Assembly (NCBI GenBank): GCA_039817415.1
Contig: JBCBVV010000077.1
Coordinates: 1 to 19,348 of the forward strand
Length of the DNA: 19,348 bases
Source of the DNA: JALEFZ01 sp039817415
GTDB lineage: Bacteria > Bacteroidota > Bacteroidia > J057
Direction: 5' to 3'
Position 1 is the first letter of the stretch. The number at the start of each line of letters is the position of its first letter. Under the pieces are notes generated by a model. That model did not search any database, was not told the DNA's origin, and saw nothing but the letters and a program-made list of their open reading frames with translations. A program made the translations under genes and the position numbers. This document shows positions 16,807-19,348 of this stretch, piece after piece.

Positions 16807-16853
16807 AGGAAAGCAGATCTGTCATAAAAAATGGCTGATCTGCTTTCCTATTT
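16807..16853. terminator. Hairpin terminator between convergent genes
   Basis: AGGAAAGCAGATC (16807-16819) pairs perfectly with GATCTGCTTTCCT (16837-16849). After one mismatch, GTCAT/ATGGC adds five more pairs (one G-U) around an AAAAA loop. The plus strand continues with ATTTT, so it best terminates the unrecognised gene, and it may also stop the convergent DUF4199 transcript. Confidence 0.8.
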
Positions 16854-16872
16854 TAGCTAGTTAAGGGTCAAT

Positions 16873-17400
16873 TTATTTCTTTCTGCTCATAAAAATAGGA
16901 GCAGCAATGAGGCTAATGATAAGTCCTACAGGAAAAATTTCTGTGAAGGTAATGAACATTTTGTAGAGGGGATTGGTGTTGTAGAGTTCCATATCCGAAA
17001 TCAATTGCTCTTTATGGGCAGCTTTTTCCTCTGGACTTGCATCAGACTTGTCATACTCTTCTATGATGGCCTGAACGTAGTTTTCCATGAAGTCTGGCGC
17101 ATATACGGAGGAGTAATACATCCATCCAGCTACGTAGATCAAGGAGGCCACAACAGTAATTAACAAACCAATTTGCAATCCCTTCAAAAAGGTCATGTCA
17201 TTGGGGGCGAACTGCATCTTATAAGATCTAATGGCAACGAAAATGGTTGAGAAACTTAGAATCATGCTGGCAAAGCCAATTAACATTCCATAGGGTTCGG
17301 ACAAATGCTCAGGGTCTCCCATAAAGAAGCCACCTAGAAACATGATTCCTACCACAATAGCGCCTGCTATAATTCCATAAACAATGATTAATCTACTCAT
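16873..17400 (-). CDS. DUF4199-family membrane protein
   Basis: This 175-residue protein has four hydrophobic segments (~3-27, 37-57, 72-97 and 145-171) and a charged, Glu-rich loop between the third and fourth (~105-138). It matches the DUF4199 family, which is widespread in Bacteroidota and has no known function; the mark is the early GIIAGAI segment and the length. It lies downstream of the membrane-tethered LuxR regulator gene in the same direction with a 112-base gap that holds a candidate promoter and operator, so the regulator may control it (inference). The C-terminus ends in SRKK. Confidence 0.9.
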   Translation of the reverse strand: MSRLIIVYGIIAGAIVVGIMFLGGFFMGDPEHLSEPYGMLIGFASMILSFSTIFVAIRSYKMQFAPNDMTFLKGLQIGLLITVVASLIYVAGWMYYSSVYAPDFMENYVQAIIEEYDKSDASPEEKAAHKEQLISDMELYNTNPLYKMFITFTEIFPVGLIISLIAAPIFMSRKK

Positions 17401-17445
17401 AATGTTGGTGATTTTTATTTGAACCCAACAAGAGAAAATTTAGGC

Positions 17446-17472
17446 AAAAGGTATTCATACTTTGGGACCAAA
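17446..17472 (-). promoter_or_regulatory. Candidate promoter of the DUF4199 gene
   Basis: On the minus strand TTTG (17469-17472) and TACCTTTT (17446-17453; seven of eight matches to TAnnTTTG) are spaced by 15 bases, slightly short but close to the -33/-7 layout. The predicted start is near 17440, about 40 bases before the ATG. One copy of the ATTCATACT repeat lies between the two elements. Confidence 0.4.
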
Positions 17473-17506
17473 TTCACCTAGTTCTCACATTCATACTAAA
17501 GTATGA
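17453..17506. promoter_or_regulatory. Candidate operator: two copies of ATTCATACT, one within a palindrome
   Basis: ATTCATACT occurs at 17453-17461 and again at 17489-17497, 36 bases apart. The second copy is part of the palindrome TCATACT-AA-AGTATGA (17491-17506), a plausible site for a dimeric regulator. The 36-base distance is near three and a half helical turns. The copies overlap and lie just upstream of the candidate DUF4199 promoter; the neighbouring LuxR-type protein is the obvious candidate binder. Confidence 0.5.
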
Positions 17507-17512
17507 GCAGGC

Positions 17513-17962
17513 TTAAGAAATGATATTCAGCTCTTTAGCTTTTTGAATGGCTTGAGTCCTTCTTTTCACATCCAACTTAGAATAGAGATTGGCTACATGG
17601 GATTTCACAGTGTGAATAGAAATAAAGAGTTGGTCTGCGATTTCCTGATTCGAATATCCTTTAACCAATAGATTCAACACCTCGGATTCTCTTTGGCTGA
17701 TCTTTAGTTCATCCAATTTTTGAGTATCAGGAAGGTGGGGTTCGCTAGTCTGTTCGAGCTTTTTCTGTTGAGAACCTCTGTAAAATAAATAGCCTACAAA
17801 GATTCCAATTCCGAGAAAGAGAACACCGGCAAGCCCAAGGTACATTTCCATTCCAAGTCGATGGGATACGTACTGATATTCCATCCATTTGAAAAGGATC
17901 AGCAATCCTCCCATCGAAGTGGCATAAATGAGAATGTTCTTTTTCACCTTATCAAGATACAA
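17513..17962 (-). CDS. Membrane-tethered LuxR-type transcription regulator
   Basis: The 149-residue protein has two membrane spans (~9-25 and 42-62), a linker, and a C-terminal LuxR/GerE helix-turn-helix (~85-149) with the family signature: E92-x-x-x-L, GYSNQEIADQLFIS, TVKSHVANLYSKL and R-x-x-A. Such one-component proteins lack a receiver domain, so the membrane part is the likely sensor or anchor. The start chosen is TTG at 17962; an in-frame stop lies four codons upstream and no ATG precedes it. A GTG five codons later (VKKNIL) is an alternative. The adjacent DUF4199 gene is a probable target or partner. Confidence 0.9.
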   Translation of the reverse strand: MYLDKVKKNILIYATSMGGLLILFKWMEYQYVSHRLGMEMYLGLAGVLFLGIGIFVGYLFYRGSQQKKLEQTSEPHLPDTQKLDELKISQRESEVLNLLVKGYSNQEIADQLFISIHTVKSHVANLYSKLDVKRRTQAIQKAKELNIIS

Positions 17963-18005
17963 ATCAATTGGTGTTTATCACCTGAAAAGGTAGAGGGAAA
18001 ATAGA

Positions 18006-18013
18006 CAAAGGTA
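18006..18013 (-). promoter_or_regulatory. Candidate -7 element of the LuxR-type gene
   Basis: TACCTTTG on the minus strand is an exact TAnnTTTG match, 43 bases upstream of the TTG start. A TTTG at 18027-18030 sits upstream but the spacing is a little short. Confidence 0.4.
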
Positions 18014-18053
18014 GAAAGTGATTATTCAAAAGATTATTTAGCTTTTAAGAGCG

Positions 18054-18081
18054 TTTCGACTAAATATTTCTCCTAATTTTG
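18054..18081 (+). promoter_or_regulatory. Candidate promoter of the PAP2 gene
   Basis: TAATTTTG at 18074-18081 matches TAnnTTTG exactly. TTTCG at 18054-18058 lies 20 bases upstream, the same sequence and distance as at the TonB-receptor promoter (2630-2657). The ATG is 31 bases after the -7 element. Confidence 0.45.
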
Positions 18082-18111
18082 TTGATGTCATTCATCTGAA
18101 AATCTCGCTCC

Positions 18112-18927
18112 ATGAAATTCCTAACACTCTCTTTATTACTCAGCATTCCTTTTTTCCTACAAGCACAATCACCTTATAATTTAAGCTGGAAAAAGGATCT
18201 CCCTGCCATTTTAGCAGGGAATACATTAACCCTAAGTAGTTTTTTGCTAGCTCCAGATCCATTGACGGTTGGGGAAGTAGCGACTATAAGTAGCGGTAAC
18301 ATTCTAGCCATAGATAAAACTGCCATTGAGAATTTTAGTGAAGCTGCAGATAGAAGAAGTGATATTGGATTGCTTGGCGGGTATGCTCTTTCTCTAGGTA
18401 GTACCTTGGTTTTACCAGCAGTTAAACAATCTAAGGGGAAACAGTTTTGGAAAGAAGTGGGGACATTGGCATTGATCTGGTATGAAACCAACGCTTCAGT
18501 CAGTGGAGTAACCCTATTGACAAAAAGTCTAGTTAGAAGAAAGCGTCCATTTGTATACAATGACAATGCCCCATTAGCGGACAAGTTAGAGGTGGATGCT
18601 AGGTATAGCTTCTTTTCAGGGCATACCTCCTTCACAGCCGCGAATTTCTTTATGTTAGGCAAATTTTACAGCGACTATTTCCCCAAAAGCAAGTACAAAC
18701 CTCTTGTTTGGATGGTAGTAGCGGTCATTCCTGCCTGGACTGGTATAGAGCGTTTCAACGCTGGTAAGCATTTTTTGACGGATGTCTTCACTGGCTACGC
18801 AGTAGGAGCCTTGCTGGGATATTACATTCCTCATTGGCATAAGAAAAAGGATCGTAAAGTAGATGTGAGCTTTTATCCTTTCTCTACTCAGTCTCAGTCA
18901 GGTATTGGATTCCAATGGAGGTTCTAA
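18112..18927 (+). CDS. PAP2-superfamily phosphatase, exported
   Basis: The 271-residue protein has a signal peptide (cleavage near LQAQS, residues 16-20). Its vanadium-peroxidase/PAP2 core has the three conserved boxes: K138 to R145-P146 in KSLVRRKRP (K-x6-RP), SGH in FFSGHTS (169-171), and R214 to H220 and D224 in RFNAGKHFLTD. Box three has E213 instead of the usual Ser before R214. It is a predicted lipid-phosphate or isoprenyl-pyrophosphate phosphatase, acting in the periplasm or outer membrane; the ending GFQWRF resembles an outer-membrane strand. It is transcribed divergently from the LuxR-type gene. Confidence 0.92.
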   Translation: MKFLTLSLLLSIPFFLQAQSPYNLSWKKDLPAILAGNTLTLSSFLLAPDPLTVGEVATISSGNILAIDKTAIENFSEAADRRSDIGLLGGYALSLGSTLVLPAVKQSKGKQFWKEVGTLALIWYETNASVSGVTLLTKSLVRRKRPFVYNDNAPLADKLEVDARYSFFSGHTSFTAANFFMLGKFYSDYFPKSKYKPLVWMVVAVIPAWTGIERFNAGKHFLTDVFTGYAVGALLGYYIPHWHKKKDRKVDVSFYPFSTQSQSGIGFQWRF

Positions 18928-19029
18928 GGATTAGGCTCCTCATTTGAATTAAAGGAAGGTCACAAAAGATCAAGTTGACTAGAATGGCTTGTCTGGTTAG
19001 TATCTTGAAAGGATCAGGAGATTAGACAT
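18928..19029. other. Non-coding gap, nothing recognised
   Basis: After the PAP2 stop, these ~100 bases contain no credible gene, hairpin or promoter that I can support. The 5S-like array follows. Confidence 0.6.
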
Positions 19030-19061
19030 AAAAAAAGATCCCGATACATCGTACCGGGACC
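19030..19061 (-). terminator. Intrinsic terminator, array unit 1
   Basis: On the minus strand a 10-bp stem (19052-19061 with 19037-19046, two G-U pairs) and a 5-base loop are followed by seven T (19030-19036), a classic Rho-independent terminator. Confidence 0.85.
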
Positions 19062-19070
19062 CAATTTAAA

Positions 19071-19145
19071 GGTGGCGTCGACCTACTCTTCCATCCCGAT
19101 TGCCATCGGGACAATACCATCGCGCTATTTCTTTGCTTCTTTTCC
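19071..19145 (-). rRNA. 5S rRNA-like fragment, unit 1 (3' part only)
   Basis: On the minus strand it contains GATGGTATTG, a helix IV hairpin (CCCGAT/ATCGGG), AAGAGTAGGTCGACGCCACC, the conserved 3' end of Bacteroidota 5S rRNA. The 5' ~40 bases of 5S are missing, so it cannot form helix I. One base is missing from the GCGCCGATGG motif relative to unit 2. Confidence 0.75.
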
Positions 19146-19149
19146 AAAC

Positions 19150-19181
19150 AAAAAAAGATCCCGACACACTGTACCGGGACC
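19150..19181 (-). terminator. Intrinsic terminator, array unit 2
   Basis: The same 10-bp stem as unit 1, with one pair changed to a wobble (T-A to T-G), ends in seven T on the minus strand (19150-19156). Confidence 0.85.
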
Positions 19182-19190
19182 CAATTTAAA

Positions 19191-19266
19191 GGTGGCGTCG
19201 ACCTACTCTTCCATCCCGATCGCTATCGGGACAGTACCATCGGCGCTATTTCTTTGCTTCTTTTCC
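19191..19266 (-). rRNA. 5S rRNA-like fragment, unit 2 (3' part only)
   Basis: On the minus strand it reads AGAAGCAAAG, TAGCGCCGATGGTACTG, a CCCGAT-AGCG-ATCGGG hairpin at the helix IV position, and AAGAGTAGGTCGACGCCACC. The GCGCCGATGGTACTG and GAGTAGGTCGACGCCACC segments are the familiar 5S 3' domain. The 5' third is replaced by the end of the next unit's terminator. Confidence 0.78.
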
Positions 19267-19270
19267 AAAC

Positions 19271-19302
19271 AAAAAAAGATCCCGATACACTGTATCGGGA
19301 CC
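19271..19302 (-). terminator. Intrinsic terminator, array unit 3
   Basis: The stem (19293-19302 with 19278-19287) has only one G-U pair, the best paired of the three, and is followed on the minus strand by seven T (19271-19277). Confidence 0.85.
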
Positions 19303-19311
19303 CAATTTAAA

Positions 19312-19348
19312 GGTGGCGTCGACCTACTCTTCCATCCCGATCGCCATC
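19312..19348 (-). rRNA. 5S rRNA 3' end, cut by the window edge
   Basis: On the minus strand the last bases of 5S (GAGTAGGTCGACGCCACC) and half of the helix IV hairpin are visible. It may be another fragment, or the 3' end of a genuine full 5S gene of an rRNA operon lying to the right. Confidence 0.7.

Larger units (their letters stand above)
19030..19348 (-). repeat. Tandem array of a 120/121-bp 5S rRNA-derived unit
   Basis: Unit 1 is 19030-19149 (120 bp), unit 2 is 19150-19270 (121 bp), and unit 3 starts at 19271 and runs off the window. The copies differ by a few substitutions and one indel (CGCGCT against CGGCGCT). On the minus strand each unit reads: a short A/G-rich start, a 5S-like 3' segment, then a GC-rich hairpin and seven T. 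Differences in the two hairpins keep pairing or fall in loops. The array must extend to the right, and its full copy number is unknown. Confidence 0.95.

Noticed and set aside
18174..18662. Long antisense ORF (162 codons) inside the PAP2 gene
   Set aside because: It is the reverse shadow of a gene with three clear PAP2 motifs. Its translation has no family features.
19030..19348. CRISPR array or insertion-sequence end as an explanation for the right-end repeats
   Set aside because: The unit is 120/121 bp with no variable spacers and no transposase or terminal inverted repeats. The 5S 3'-end sequence plus terminator explains it better.

Overview
The window looks like chromosomal DNA from a marine-type Bacteroidota, most likely Cytophagales or a relative. 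The evidence is indirect: a TonB-dependent receptor with an N-terminal carboxypeptidase-regulatory-like domain, a DUF4199 protein beside a membrane LuxR-type regulator, a SUI1/YciH-type translation factor, moderate to low GC, no clear Shine-Dalgarno sequences, and several matches to the Bacteroidota -7 promoter element TAnnTTTG. No 16S or 23S sequence is present, so this placement is an inference.

Layout, left to right. At 1-212 an almost perfect 71-bp inverted repeat sits exactly at the window edge and rewrites the C-terminus of the first gene. That gene (14-1720, minus) joins a CHAT caspase-like protease domain to a protein-kinase fold whose catalytic Asp and Mg-binding Asn are both replaced, so it is probably a pseudokinase. 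Divergent from it is an EGF-like lipoprotein, followed by an outer-membrane TonB-dependent receptor and a CheY-like single-domain response regulator. Between 5760 and 9175 lie a GT4-like glycosyltransferase (minus), a frameshifted class IV aminotransferase, a SUI1-like factor (plus) and an SDR oxidoreductase (minus). The SDR is translationally coupled to the upstream dihydroorotase. Next come a deoxynucleoside kinase coupled to a DinB-family protein, a membrane metallophosphoesterase, an S15/CocE-type hydrolase, a PlsC acyltransferase, an unrecognised exported protein, DUF4199 plus a membrane-tethered LuxR regulator, and a PAP2 phosphatase.

From 19030 to the right edge there is a tandem array of a 120/121-bp unit. 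Read on the minus strand, each unit is the 3' part of a 5S rRNA followed by a strong intrinsic terminator. This suggests that an rRNA operon on the minus strand lies just beyond the window.

Most genes are ordinary housekeeping or envelope functions: pyrimidine synthesis and nucleotide salvage, phospholipid acylation and dephosphorylation, glycan transfer. They do not form one pathway. The unusual parts are the CHAT-pseudokinase protein, the 5S-derived array, the fold-back at the left edge, the broken aminotransferase, and a possible operator between the LuxR and DUF4199 genes. Three of the four convergent gene pairs overlap by exactly the same four bases, CTAA.
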